Positions 9,054 through 16,200 of a DNA stretch of 64,000 bases are shown one piece after another. Position 1 is the stretch's first letter, and every line of letters begins with the position of its first letter. The notes beneath the pieces are model-generated. The model saw only the letters and a list, made by a program, of their open reading frames with translations. It was not told where the DNA came from and searched no databases. Source of the stretch: Agromyces allii (lineage in GTDB: Bacteria; Actinomycetota; Actinomycetes; Actinomycetales; Microbacteriaceae); NCBI RefSeq assembly GCF_009749385.1, contig NZ_WBIN01000007.1, positions 1-64,000 on the forward strand, given 5' to 3'. The position numbers and the translations under genes are program-made.

Positions 9054-9218
9054 CGTGGGGGGCCGGGGGGGGGGGCCCCCCCCCCCCCCGGGGGGGGGGG
9101 GGGGGGGGCTGCCCGGGGGTGGGCGGGCCCCCCCCGCTCCCCCCCGGGTGCTTCCTCTGGGGGGCCCCCCCCCCGGGGGGGGGGGGGGGGGGGGGGGCCG
9201 CGCGGGCGCGCCCCCACG
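9054..9218. repeat. Pure G/C homopolymer block, probable assembly or sequencing artefact
   Basis: About 165 bp are made almost only of long alternating G and C runs, many over 8 nt, with isolated words such as GCTGCCC and TGCTTCCTCTGG. It sits exactly between the epimerase and the deaminase genes and leaves both reading frames intact. Nothing else in the window resembles it. Such sequence is typical of consensus called over failed GC-rich reads, though a real recombinogenic tract is possible. Confidence 0.7.
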
Positions 9219-9220
9219 GC

Positions 9221-10138
9221 TCAGCGGCTCGCGATGTGGTCGAGCGCCTTCTGCGTGTCGCGGCGCACCTGTGCCTCGTGCTCGGCCGAGAGCGGACCGC
9301 GCGGGGGACGCGTCGGTCCACCGTAGCTCTGGCCGGCGATGTCGATCGACAGCTTGATGGCCTGCACGAACTCGGTCTTCGAGTCCCAGCGGAACACGGG
9401 CACGAGCTGCGTGTAGAGCTCGCGCGCCTCGTCGATGCGACCGGCCGTGACGAGGTCGTAGATCTCGACGGCCTCCTTCGGGAACGCGTTGGGGTAGCCG
9501 GCGAACCAGCCGGTCGCGCCCACGACGAGCGACTCGAAGAGCAGGTCGTCGGCACCCGCGATGACGTCGATGTCGCAGAGCTCCTTGATCTCGAGCACGC
9601 GGCGGATGTCGGCCGTGAACTCCTTGATCGCGACGACGTTCTCGAGCTGGGCGAGCTCGGCGACGAGGTCGGGCACAAGGTCGACCTTCGTGTCGAACGG
9701 GTTGTTGTAGAGCATGATCGGCAGGCCGACCTCGTTCAGGCGCGTGTAGTGCTCGACGACCTCGCTGCGGCTCGCGCGGTAGATCGTCGGCGGCAGCGCG
9801 AGCACGCCGTCGGCGCCGTCGGCCTTGGCGTACTCGGCCCACTGCACGGCCTGGTGCCAGCCGACGCCGTGCACGCCCGCGACCACGAGGCCTCGTCCGG
9901 CGACGGTCTCGACGGCGACCTGGATCACCTTGCGGCGCTCGGCGTCGGTGAGGCTCGAGTACTCGCCGAGCGATCCGTTCGGGCCGACGCCGCGGCATCC
10001 GTTCTCGATGAGGAAGTCGCAGTGCGCGGCGAACCGGTCGTAGTCGACGGCGAGGCCGGCCGGTGCCGAGGCGTCTGCCTTGAAGGCGAGCGTGGTCGCG
10101 ACGACGACGCCGCCGAGGTCGAACTTCTGGGTGGTCAT
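9221..10138 (-). CDS. DapA-family lyase, probable 1-pyrroline-4-hydroxy-2-carboxylate deaminase
   Basis: This is a 305-aa TIM-barrel protein of the dihydrodipicolinate synthase/N-acetylneuraminate lyase family. The YNNP motif (144-147) and the Schiff-base Lys172 in VVAIKEF are visible; GPNGSLGEY replaces the GTTGE loop of true DapA. In the hydroxyproline operon the expected job is to convert 1-pyrroline-4-hydroxy-2-carboxylate to 2-oxoglutarate semialdehyde plus ammonia. The ATG overlaps the stop of the upstream oxidoreductase (ATGA), so translation is coupled. It is not likely to be the lysine-pathway enzyme, given this context. Confidence 0.85.
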   Translation of the reverse strand: MTTQKFDLGGVVVATTLAFKADASAPAGLAVDYDRFAAHCDFLIENGCRGVGPNGSLGEYSSLTDAERRKVIQVAVETVAGRGLVVAGVHGVGWHQAVQWAEYAKADGADGVLALPPTIYRASRSEVVEHYTRLNEVGLPIMLYNNPFDTKVDLVPDLVAELAQLENVVAIKEFTADIRRVLEIKELCDIDVIAGADDLLFESLVVGATGWFAGYPNAFPKEAVEIYDLVTAGRIDEARELYTQLVPVFRWDSKTEFVQAIKLSIDIAGQSYGGPTRPPRGPLSAEHEAQVRRDTQKALDHIASR

Positions 10139-11736
10139 GGGTGTCCCTTCTCGGACGGTCGGTGCGTGATGGTGTGCGGGTCTACGGGGCCACCGGGATC
10201 TCCGGGGGCGCGACCGGCCAGTTCGCCGATGCGCAGCGGCGAGGCGATGGGCCGACGATCGGTGGTGGCGGATGTCGAGGGTGAGCCGTCTACGGTGAGC
10301 GCCCCGGGTGCGCCGCCCGCGCCGATCAGCTCCTCGACCGTGCGTCCGCAGACGCGCCCCTGGCAGATGCCGAGGCCGGCGCGGGTCGTGAGCTTCATGG
10401 AGCGGAGGCCGCTCGCGCAGGTCGCCTCGCGGGTCTCGCGGAGGCGCCCGTACGGCACCTCCTCGCAGCGGCACACGATGGTGTCGTCCTCGAGCCACGA
10501 GGTCCAGCCGGGGCGGATGCCGTGCGCGGCCTCGATGCGGGCGGCGAAGCCCGTGAACGTGCGACGGGCGCCGATGGCGGCGGCGAGGTCCGCGTCACGG
10601 GTGGAACCGCCCGCGGCGACGTGGCCGGCGATCTCGCCCTCGGCGAGCGCCGCGTCGACGCCGCCGATGCCCGTGATCTCGCCGGCGGCGTACACGCCGG
10701 GCACACTCGTGGCCTGGCCCTCGTCGATGCGCACGAACCGCTCGGGCGTGAGCTCGCAGCCCGCGGCGATCGGCAGCTCGAGCCTCGGCGTGAACCCGTG
10801 GCTGACGCACACGGCGTCGGCCACGACGCGGCGCTCGGTTCCGGGGATCGACCGCCAGTCGGCGTCGACCTCGGCGATCGTGACGGCCTCGACGCGGTCG
10901 GTGCCGTGCGCGGCGACGACCGCGCGACCCGTGACGTACGGGATGCGGTGGCGCAGGTGGCTGCCGACGTACCCCGCGAGCTCGCCGCCCTTCTTCGCGG
11001 CGCCGACGAGCTGCCACGGCTTCGGCAGCCAGCCCCTGACGAGCGCGGCCGCACGGCTCGCCTCGTAGACGCCGAGCACCTTCGCCCCGGTGGCTGCGAC
11101 CGACGCGGCGACCGGCAGCAGGAACGGTCCGGCGCCCGCGATCACGACGCGCTCACCCAGGGCCACCCGCTCGCCCTTCGCGAACGCCTGCGCGGCGCCG
11201 GCCGTGAAGACGCCCGGCAGGTCCCATCCGGGGAACGGCAGCGTGCGGTCGTGCGCGCCGGTCGCGAGCACGAGGGCGTCGGGGCGGAACGTGCGGCCAC
11301 GTCGGGCGGTGCCGTCGGGCAGGCCCACGAGCACGTGCACGGCGACGGGGGCGGGCGCGGCCGCGGCCGCGGCATCCGTTCGCTCGCCGTCTGCACCGGG
11401 CGCCGCATCGGGCGTCGCGCCCGGCGCCGCACCGAACTGCTCGATGGCCCAGACCTGTGCGCCGAGCACGATCTCGCAGCCCGGGTCGCGGTCGAGCTCG
11501 GCGTGCAGCGCCGTGTAGGTCGACCAGCCGTGGTGCAGCGCGCGCTCGTTCGCCGAGGGGCGCGCGGCCGGCAGGTGGCGCCAGTACTGGCCGCCCGTGG
11601 CGTCGGCCGAGTCGAGGAGGATCACGGATGCCCCGCGCTCGCGTGCGGCCTTCGCGGCGGCGAGCCCGGCTGGGCCCGCGCCGACGACGAGCACGGTGCG
11701 GCCGGCGGATGATGCGGATGCGGCGCCGGGGCTCAT
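10135..11736 (-). CDS. FAD/NAD(P)-binding oxidoreductase with C-terminal Cys cluster (opine/hydroxyproline dehydrogenase alpha-type subunit)
   Basis: This is a 533-aa protein. An N-terminal FAD Rossmann motif (VLVVGAGPAGLAAA) is followed by a second dinucleotide motif (VVIAGAGPFLLPVA) and GVYAAGEITGIGG near residue 370. The C-terminal part carries CRCEE and CQGRVCG, the BFD-like 2Fe-2S cysteine pattern of HcnB/OoxA-type subunits. With the small 2Fe-2S protein and the DAO-type oxidase upstream, it would make a heteromeric D-hydroxyproline dehydrogenase that passes electrons from cis-4-hydroxy-D-proline. An Ala/Pro-rich insert lies near residues 115-135. The ATG overlaps the upstream stop by 4 nt and the stop overlaps the downstream ATG by 4 nt. 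Confidence 0.85.
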   Translation of the reverse strand: MSPGAASASSAGRTVLVVGAGPAGLAAAKAARERGASVILLDSADATGGQYWRHLPAARPSANERALHHGWSTYTALHAELDRDPGCEIVLGAQVWAIEQFGAAPGATPDAAPGADGERTDAAAAAAPAPVAVHVLVGLPDGTARRGRTFRPDALVLATGAHDRTLPFPGWDLPGVFTAGAAQAFAKGERVALGERVVIAGAGPFLLPVAASVAATGAKVLGVYEASRAAALVRGWLPKPWQLVGAAKKGGELAGYVGSHLRHRIPYVTGRAVVAAHGTDRVEAVTIAEVDADWRSIPGTERRVVADAVCVSHGFTPRLELPIAAGCELTPERFVRIDEGQATSVPGVYAAGEITGIGGVDAALAEGEIAGHVAAGGSTRDADLAAAIGARRTFTGFAARIEAAHGIRPGWTSWLEDDTIVCRCEEVPYGRLRETREATCASGLRSMKLTTRAGLGICQGRVCGRTVEELIGAGGAPGALTVDGSPSTSATTDRRPIASPLRIGELAGRAPGDPGGPVDPHTITHRPSEKGHP

Positions 11737-12056
11737 CGCGCCGCCTCGGGGAGCTCGTCGTGCTGCGTCTCGACGACGTCGCCGTCGCTCGCCCGCCGTT
11801 GGCACGCGCGCACGTCGCGTTCGCCGTTGACCGTCACGATGCAGTCGAAGCACACGCCGATGCCGCAGAAGAGTCCACGCGGCCGGCCCTCGGCCGACGT
11901 CGTGCGCCACGCCAGTCGCCCGCGCGCGAGCACGACCCCCGCGATGCTCTGACCCTCGACACCGGCGATGGGCTCGCCGTCGACGGAGATGCCGATGGCC
12001 GTCTCGTCGCGGCGGCGGATCGGGTCGTGCCGCGAGGGCATCATGCGCGCGGCCAT
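11733..12056 (-). CDS. (2Fe-2S)-binding small subunit (HcnA/OoxA N-domain type)
   Basis: This is a 107-aa protein with the plant-ferredoxin-like cluster FCGIGVCFDCIVTV plus a distal Cys in RACQRRA. It matches the small iron-sulfur subunit that accompanies amine/opine/hydroxyproline dehydrogenases. It is coupled on both sides: the ATG shares one base with the upstream stop (TGATG) and its own stop overlaps the next ATG by 4 nt. Probable role: electron transfer in a D-hydroxyproline dehydrogenase complex. Confidence 0.85.
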   Translation of the reverse strand: MAARMMPSRHDPIRRRDETAIGISVDGEPIAGVEGQSIAGVVLARGRLAWRTTSAEGRPRGLFCGIGVCFDCIVTVNGERDVRACQRRASDGDVVETQHDELPEAAR

Positions 12057-13264
12057 CAGGCGGCCTCCCCCTCTGGCTCGGCCGTTTCGCCGACGAGGTG
12101 CGGCGCGAGTGATGCGCGGTCGAGGCCGAACGGCGCGGGGTCGAGCGGGGGCGTCGTGCCGAGCATCGCGGCGACGATGAGGTCAGCCGTCGCGAGCGAG
12201 AGCCCGATGCCCGCGCCCTCGTGTCCGCTCGCGTGCCAGAGGCCCGGCGCCCGGTGGTCCTCGCCGATGACGGGCAGGTGGTCGGGCATGAAGGGGCGGA
12301 ACCCGCCGTAGGTGCGCATGACCGATGCCTCGGCGAGGAACGGGAACAGACGCAGCGCCTTGCCCGCGACCTCGCGGATCACGTCGACGCGCAGGCGCTC
12401 GTCGAACCCGACCTGCTCGCGGCTGGAGCCGAGCAGCACCGTGCCGGCGGCGGTCGACTCGACGACGCTCGAGGTCTGGAGCGCGGCATCCGACGACTGG
12501 GTCGCGCCGAAGTAGTCGCCGTCGTAGACCTTGTGGAAGACGCGGTGCGGCATGCGCGTCGTGACGAGCACCATGCCGCGGCGGGGCTTCACGGGCAGGT
12601 GCACGCCCATGGCGCCGGCGACCTCGCCCGACCACGGGCCGGCGGCGATGAGCACGGCGTCGGCGCGCACGTCGCCCTCGGAGGTCGTGACGCCCGTGAT
12701 GCGGCCGGTCGCCTCTCGCGTCGCGCCCGTCACGGTGACGCCCGTGCGTACGACCGCCCCGTTGCCTCGGGCCGAGGCGAGCAGCGCCTCGGTCGCGATG
12801 ACGGGCTGCACCTGCGCGTCGTCGGGGTAGTGCACGGCGGCGGTGATCGCGGGATTCAGCCAGGGTTCGAGCGCGAGCGCGTCGGCGACGGACACCGGGC
12901 GGGCGTCGACGCCGGCCTCGCGCTGCGTGGCGGCGAAGGCCAGCAACGGCGCGGCACCGGCATCCGTCGTCGCGACGACCAGGCCGCCCTTGCGCTCGTA
13001 CTCGAGTGGCGGGAACGCCGGGCCGAGTTCATCTGCCAGCTCGGCGACGAGGTTCGGCCAGAGCGAGGCGGCGTAGACCGCGAGGTCGAGTTCGGCGCCG
13101 GGACCCTTGTCGGAGACGAGCAGGTTGCCCTCGCCCTTCGCGCTGGTTCCGGATGCCGCGGCCCCGCGTTCGAGCACCGTGACGCGCACCCCGGCCATCG
13201 CGAGCGCCCTGGCGCAGGCCGCGCCGACGATGCCGGCGCCCACGATGACGACATCTGTGATCAC
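12056..13264 (-). CDS. FAD-dependent oxidoreductase (DAO family), probable D-hydroxyproline dehydrogenase catalytic subunit
   Basis: This is a 402-aa flavoprotein. It has the N-terminal GxGxxG Rossmann motif VVIVGAGIVGAACA, then the DAO-family pattern KPRRGMVLVT and a C-terminal GGFRPFMPDHLPVIG followed by GHEGAGIGLS. Such proteins oxidise D-amino acids, opines or glycine-like substrates. As the first gene of the hydroxyproline operon, with iron-sulfur and FAD/NAD partners downstream, it most likely oxidises cis-4-hydroxy-D-proline to the pyrroline. The start is GTG at 13264 with GAGGAG 5 nt upstream. A candidate GntR operator lies 35 nt before it. Confidence 0.85.
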   Translation of the reverse strand: MITDVVIVGAGIVGAACARALAMAGVRVTVLERGAAASGTSAKGEGNLLVSDKGPGAELDLAVYAASLWPNLVAELADELGPAFPPLEYERKGGLVVATTDAGAAPLLAFAATQREAGVDARPVSVADALALEPWLNPAITAAVHYPDDAQVQPVIATEALLASARGNGAVVRTGVTVTGATREATGRITGVTTSEGDVRADAVLIAAGPWSGEVAGAMGVHLPVKPRRGMVLVTTRMPHRVFHKVYDGDYFGATQSSDAALQTSSVVESTAAGTVLLGSSREQVGFDERLRVDVIREVAGKALRLFPFLAEASVMRTYGGFRPFMPDHLPVIGEDHRAPGLWHASGHEGAGIGLSLATADLIVAAMLGTTPPLDPAPFGLDRASLAPHLVGETAEPEGEAA

Positions 13265-13298
13265 GGGCGCTCCTCTCGTCGACGACTGGCGGTCAACA

Positions 13299-13314
13299 GT
13301 AATATGTCACATAC
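13299..13314 (-). promoter_or_regulatory. Candidate GntR operator upstream of the hydroxyproline operon
   Basis: The plus-strand sequence GTAATATGTCACATAC contains the 11-bp palindrome TATGTCACATA. It matches a site at 27786-27801, before the Xaa-Pro aminopeptidase gene, at 13 of 16 positions. Both sites sit about 30 nt upstream of a minus-strand start codon. AT-rich dyads like this are rare in this GC-rich DNA. Confidence 0.6.
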
Positions 13315-13375
13315 CCACTGCGAGCACAACGGGTCGGTCCCCGGCGCCGCGCCCGCCCAGCCCTAGGCTGGCCGC

Positions 13376-14644
13376 ATGGCCGCCGACGACACCGACCGGA
13401 GCACGCCGTCCCCGCTGAGCATCGCGCTCGCCTCGGTGCTCGAACGTGCGCGGCCCAAGACCTCGGGAGCCGTCGCCTCGTACATCCCCGAGCTCGCACT
13501 CGAGGACCCCGACCAGCTCGGCATCGCCCTCGCGAGCGTGCGCGGCACCGTGCACGAAGCGGGCGACAGCGACGCCGAGTTCACGATCCAGTCGGTGTCG
13601 AAGCCGTTCGTCTTCGCCCTGGCGCTCGAGCAGTCCGGTCTCGCCGAGGTGACCAGGCACGTCGGCCTCGAACCGAGCGGCGAGCCGTTCAACGCCATCA
13701 GCCTCGACGAACACACCGGCCGGCCACTGAACCCCATGATCAACGCGGGCGCCATCGTGACGAGCTCGCTCGTGCGCGGCGACCGGGCCGACGAGAAGTT
13801 CTCGGTCATCAGTGCCGGGCTCTCGGCATTCGCCGGTCGTTCGCTCGACGTCGACGAGGCCGTCTTCGCCTCCGAGCAGGCGACCGGCGACCGCAACCGC
13901 GCGCTCGCCTACCTCGCACGATCGGCCGGAACGCTCGCCTCGACCGCCGAGGTCGCCACCACCGCGTACTTCCGCCAGTGCTCGCTCACCGTCACGGCCC
14001 GCGACCTGGCCATCATGGCCGCGACGCTCGCGAACGGGGGCGTGAACCCGATCACGCGCGAGCGCGTCGTCAGTGAGGACGTCGCGCGCTGGACCACCGC
14101 GGTCATGACGAGCTGCGGCATGTACGACGCCTCGGGCGAGTGGCTCGTGCGCGTGGGACTTCCGGCCAAGAGCGGCGTCGGCGGCGGCATCGCCGCGCTC
14201 CAGCCGGAGCAGTTCGGCATCGGCACGTTCAGCCCCAGGCTCGACGCGCGCGGCAACAGCGTGCGCGGCGTCGCCGTGCTCGAGGAACTCAGCGAGCGGC
14301 ACGGCCTGCACATGCTCGAGCACCGCGAGGCCCCGCTCTCCCCCATCGACGAGATCTCGGTCGGTGGCGCGAGCTCCGACGAGGTCGCCGGCGACGAGGT
14401 CGTCGCGATGCTCCGCGGTGACCTGAACTTCGGCAACGTCGAGGAGGTGCTCACCCGCCTCATGCCGCTGCTCGAGTCCGAGGGCCGGCTCGTGCTCGAC
14501 TTCGGGGCCGTCACGCGCGTCGGCGCCCCCGCTGTGCGACTGCTGCTCTGGGCTGCGGATGCCGCGGGCCCGGCGCCCGACGGGCTCCCCCGCGTCGAGC
14601 TGCGCGACCCCGACGGCGTGCTCGACGTCGATCTCGCCGGCTGA
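13376..14644 (+). CDS. glsA: Glutaminase A with C-terminal STAS-like domain
   Basis: This is a 422-aa protein. Residues 1-300 match the serine-dependent beta-lactamase-like glutaminase fold: the S-x-x-K pair Ser73/Lys76 in FTIQSVSKPF, the PFNAISLD and NPMINAGAI blocks, and the GLPAKSGVGGGI motif. It hydrolyses glutamine to glutamate and ammonia. The remaining about 110 residues (LNFGNVEEV... RLVLDFGAVTRVGAPAVRLLL) resemble a STAS domain, an architecture known for some bacterial glutaminases. The ATG lies 6 nt after TAGGCT (13364-13369), so the transcript is probably leaderless. The box is inside a small dyad, CCAGCC-TA-GGCTGG. Confidence 0.9.
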   Translation: MAADDTDRSTPSPLSIALASVLERARPKTSGAVASYIPELALEDPDQLGIALASVRGTVHEAGDSDAEFTIQSVSKPFVFALALEQSGLAEVTRHVGLEPSGEPFNAISLDEHTGRPLNPMINAGAIVTSSLVRGDRADEKFSVISAGLSAFAGRSLDVDEAVFASEQATGDRNRALAYLARSAGTLASTAEVATTAYFRQCSLTVTARDLAIMAATLANGGVNPITRERVVSEDVARWTTAVMTSCGMYDASGEWLVRVGLPAKSGVGGGIAALQPEQFGIGTFSPRLDARGNSVRGVAVLEELSERHGLHMLEHREAPLSPIDEISVGGASSDEVAGDEVVAMLRGDLNFGNVEEVLTRLMPLLESEGRLVLDFGAVTRVGAPAVRLLLWAADAAGPAPDGLPRVELRDPDGVLDVDLAG

Positions 14645-14927
14645 CGACCGGTCTTCTCCGCCTGCAGGTGTTCTTCTGCGCACGCACCCGTCGCCAACTG
14701 GTCCTCGATGGGACCGCGAGCCCTCGTCCCGAATGCCTCGAGGACTGAAAGCGCTGTTGCAGTACGCGTGCCCCTGCGGGCGTTTCCACCGGGCGGGGTA
14801 AACGGGCACCTCGTCACTCGCCTGGCTGAAGAGGATCATGCCGATGGCGAAAGCCTCCCACTACTCGACCGGCTTGCGGGCACATTGACTATCGATTCGT
14901 GATCGCGGCGACCGCTAGCATGCGGGA

Positions 14928-15275
14928 ATGAGTACAACGCAGGCGGCCTCCGTCCCGACAAAGACCGTCGCGACACCGTGGCGCGGCTATGTCTGGGCGG
15001 CCGTCGGAGGCGTCATCGTGGTGCCATTCGTGCTCCTCTTCGCGTTCAACAACTATTCCGCACCCGACGACGCGGCGTTCGTTCGTATGGCCTTCTCGCA
15101 AGTCGCCGGCGGCACGATCGCCATCGCGATGATGTTCACCCTCGTCGCTGTGAGCGTGGTGAAGCGGACCAAAGCGGCAACGCCGGTGCTTGTCGTGGCT
15201 GCGCTCCTGGTCACTCAGTACGTGGCTATCTCGCTCTCAGCTGGAGCGGATTGGCTGCTTCAACATCTCGGCTAG
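14928..15275 (+). CDS. 115-aa membrane protein, paralogue A
   Basis: This is a small integral membrane protein with about three hydrophobic helices (VWAAVGGVIVVPFVLLFAF, the central AGGTIAIAMMFTLVAVSV and VLVVAALLVTQYVAISL). The extracytoplasmic loop NNYSAPDDAAFVRMAF is highly conserved with the protein encoded at 24303-24650. An ungapped hand alignment gives about 60 percent identity over 115 residues. No family is recognised. The start is leaderless: TAGCAT at 14916-14921, then 6 nt, then ATG. It sits at the left edge of the accessory island, with its paralogue at the right edge in opposite orientation. Confidence 0.75.
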   Translation: MSTTQAASVPTKTVATPWRGYVWAAVGGVIVVPFVLLFAFNNYSAPDDAAFVRMAFSQVAGGTIAIAMMFTLVAVSVVKRTKAATPVLVVAALLVTQYVAISLSAGADWLLQHLG

Positions 15276-15315
15276 CCCTGTCGCCGCAGAGCGATCCCTC
15301 AACAGGACCCCTCGA

Positions 15316-15672
15316 TCAAGGTCGGTAATCCTCGAACTCCCAGTGGCCGAGTCGACCCAGGCGTTCCGCGATCTCGGCCCAGGTGTCTCCTTCCACGCAC
15401 TCCACTCTCAGTGCGAGCCAGTCGTGGACGGCCCGCTTGTCGAACTCGTCGAGGTTGACGACTACGTGATGCCTAGCGTCATAGATACCACCGGCGGCGC
15501 TGCAAGCGCGGGCGAGCCATTCGGGCGTGCAAACGGTGATGTCGAAGCTCTCGTCGCCCGGGCCGTCAGTAGGGCCGACGATAAATCGAGCGTGGAGACT
15601 GAATTCTGTCGGCTCGGCGGAGAGGCTCGCCGGATCCGGCTCGAAGGCAAGGCTTCTCAAGGTCGCGCGCAT
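15316..15672 (-). CDS. Imm8-family immunity protein
   Basis: This is a 118-aa protein. MRATLRSLAFEPDPASL, EFSLHARFIVGPTDGPGDESFDITVCTPEWLA and the WLALRVECVEGDTWAEIAERLG end fit immunity protein 8 of polymorphic toxin systems. The open frame extends further upstream without family-like sequence, so I use the Met at 15672; a Met at 15690 is an alternative. Family members neutralise contact-delivered toxins, but no toxin gene is visible nearby. It is one of several immunity-like genes in this island and may protect against toxins made by other strains. Confidence 0.7.
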   Translation of the reverse strand: MRATLRSLAFEPDPASLSAEPTEFSLHARFIVGPTDGPGDESFDITVCTPEWLARACSAAGGIYDARHHVVVNLDEFDKRAVHDWLALRVECVEGDTWAEIAERLGRLGHWEFEDYRP

Positions 15673-15763
15673 GAGTCGATCGTGCCGCATGAAGTGGATG
15701 CGAGGGCGTCGACCATCCGATAGCCGGTCGCCCGCTGGACGATCGTCCAGCGGCCAAGCCTTC

Positions 15764-16036
15764 CTAGTAGTTGGGGCCGAGTTCGTCGCGTAGCCGGCTG
15801 GTGAGGCGCTCGAGGTGGTCGACGACCCCACTCAGGTCGCTGCCGTCGTCGTCGGTCGTGTCTACACTCATCCGCTGTCGCAGCGTCGCCACCGCTTCCG
15901 GGCCGATCCTGCCGGATAGCGTCATCACCCGCGCTGCATCGCAGAGCCGGGCGAGCATCCGAAGGTCTCTGACATCCAAGTTAGACGGGTCTCTCACGGG
16001 ATCATCTTGCACGAGTCCAGCGACCCAGGACGCCAA
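15764..16036 (-). CDS. Hypothetical 90-aa protein
   Basis: I do not recognise this protein. It is predicted to be largely helical, with an Arg/Leu-rich core (DVRDLRMLARLCDAARVMTL and VVDHLERLTSRLRDELG) and an Asp-rich linker TTDDDGSD. The frame begins at TTG, and AGGGAT lies 6 nt before it, which would fit the leaderless pattern of this chromosome. It may be co-transcribed with the Imm8-like gene 91 bp downstream. No membrane segment or catalytic motif is visible. Confidence 0.45.
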   Translation of the reverse strand: MASWVAGLVQDDPVRDPSNLDVRDLRMLARLCDAARVMTLSGRIGPEAVATLRQRMSVDTTDDDGSDLSGVVDHLERLTSRLRDELGPNY

Positions 16037-16084
16037 TTAGGGATCCCTACCGCGCACGAGCGGCTCAGAGCGATCGCGCGAAGT

Positions 16085-16188
16085 CCTGCAATTTCTGCAG
16101 GTAGGAGTGAACGGCTAACGGCCGCAGAGCGACTAGCAATATATGGAGCCGTATAGCGAATTGCTATACGGTTGTAGATATCCATATA
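16085..16188 (+). promoter_or_regulatory. Cluster of AT-rich dyads upstream of the AAA ATPase gene
   Basis: There are three nested or adjacent perfect inverted repeats. CCTGCA/TGCAGG (16085-16090 and 16096-16101) has a 5-nt centre. CCGTATAGC/GCTATACGG (16149-16157 and 16163-16171) is centred on GAATT. TATATGGA/TCCATATA (16140-16147 and 16181-16188) encloses the previous one. The last ends 12 nt before the ATG at 16201. They look like operators for a dimeric repressor or an RNA cruciform; the regulator is not identified. Confidence 0.6.
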
Positions 16189-16200
16189 CAAGGGGGCCCG

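Noticed and set aside
9061-9210. Possible G-quadruplex control element
   Set aside because: The runs are too long and irregular, and look like consensus error, so I report the block as suspect rather than as a regulatory element.
6432-9998. A 1188-codon frame joining the dehydrogenase to upstream sequence
   Set aside because: Its first half is antisense-like and crosses the G/C homopolymer block; the true start is the ATG at 7916 with AGGAG.
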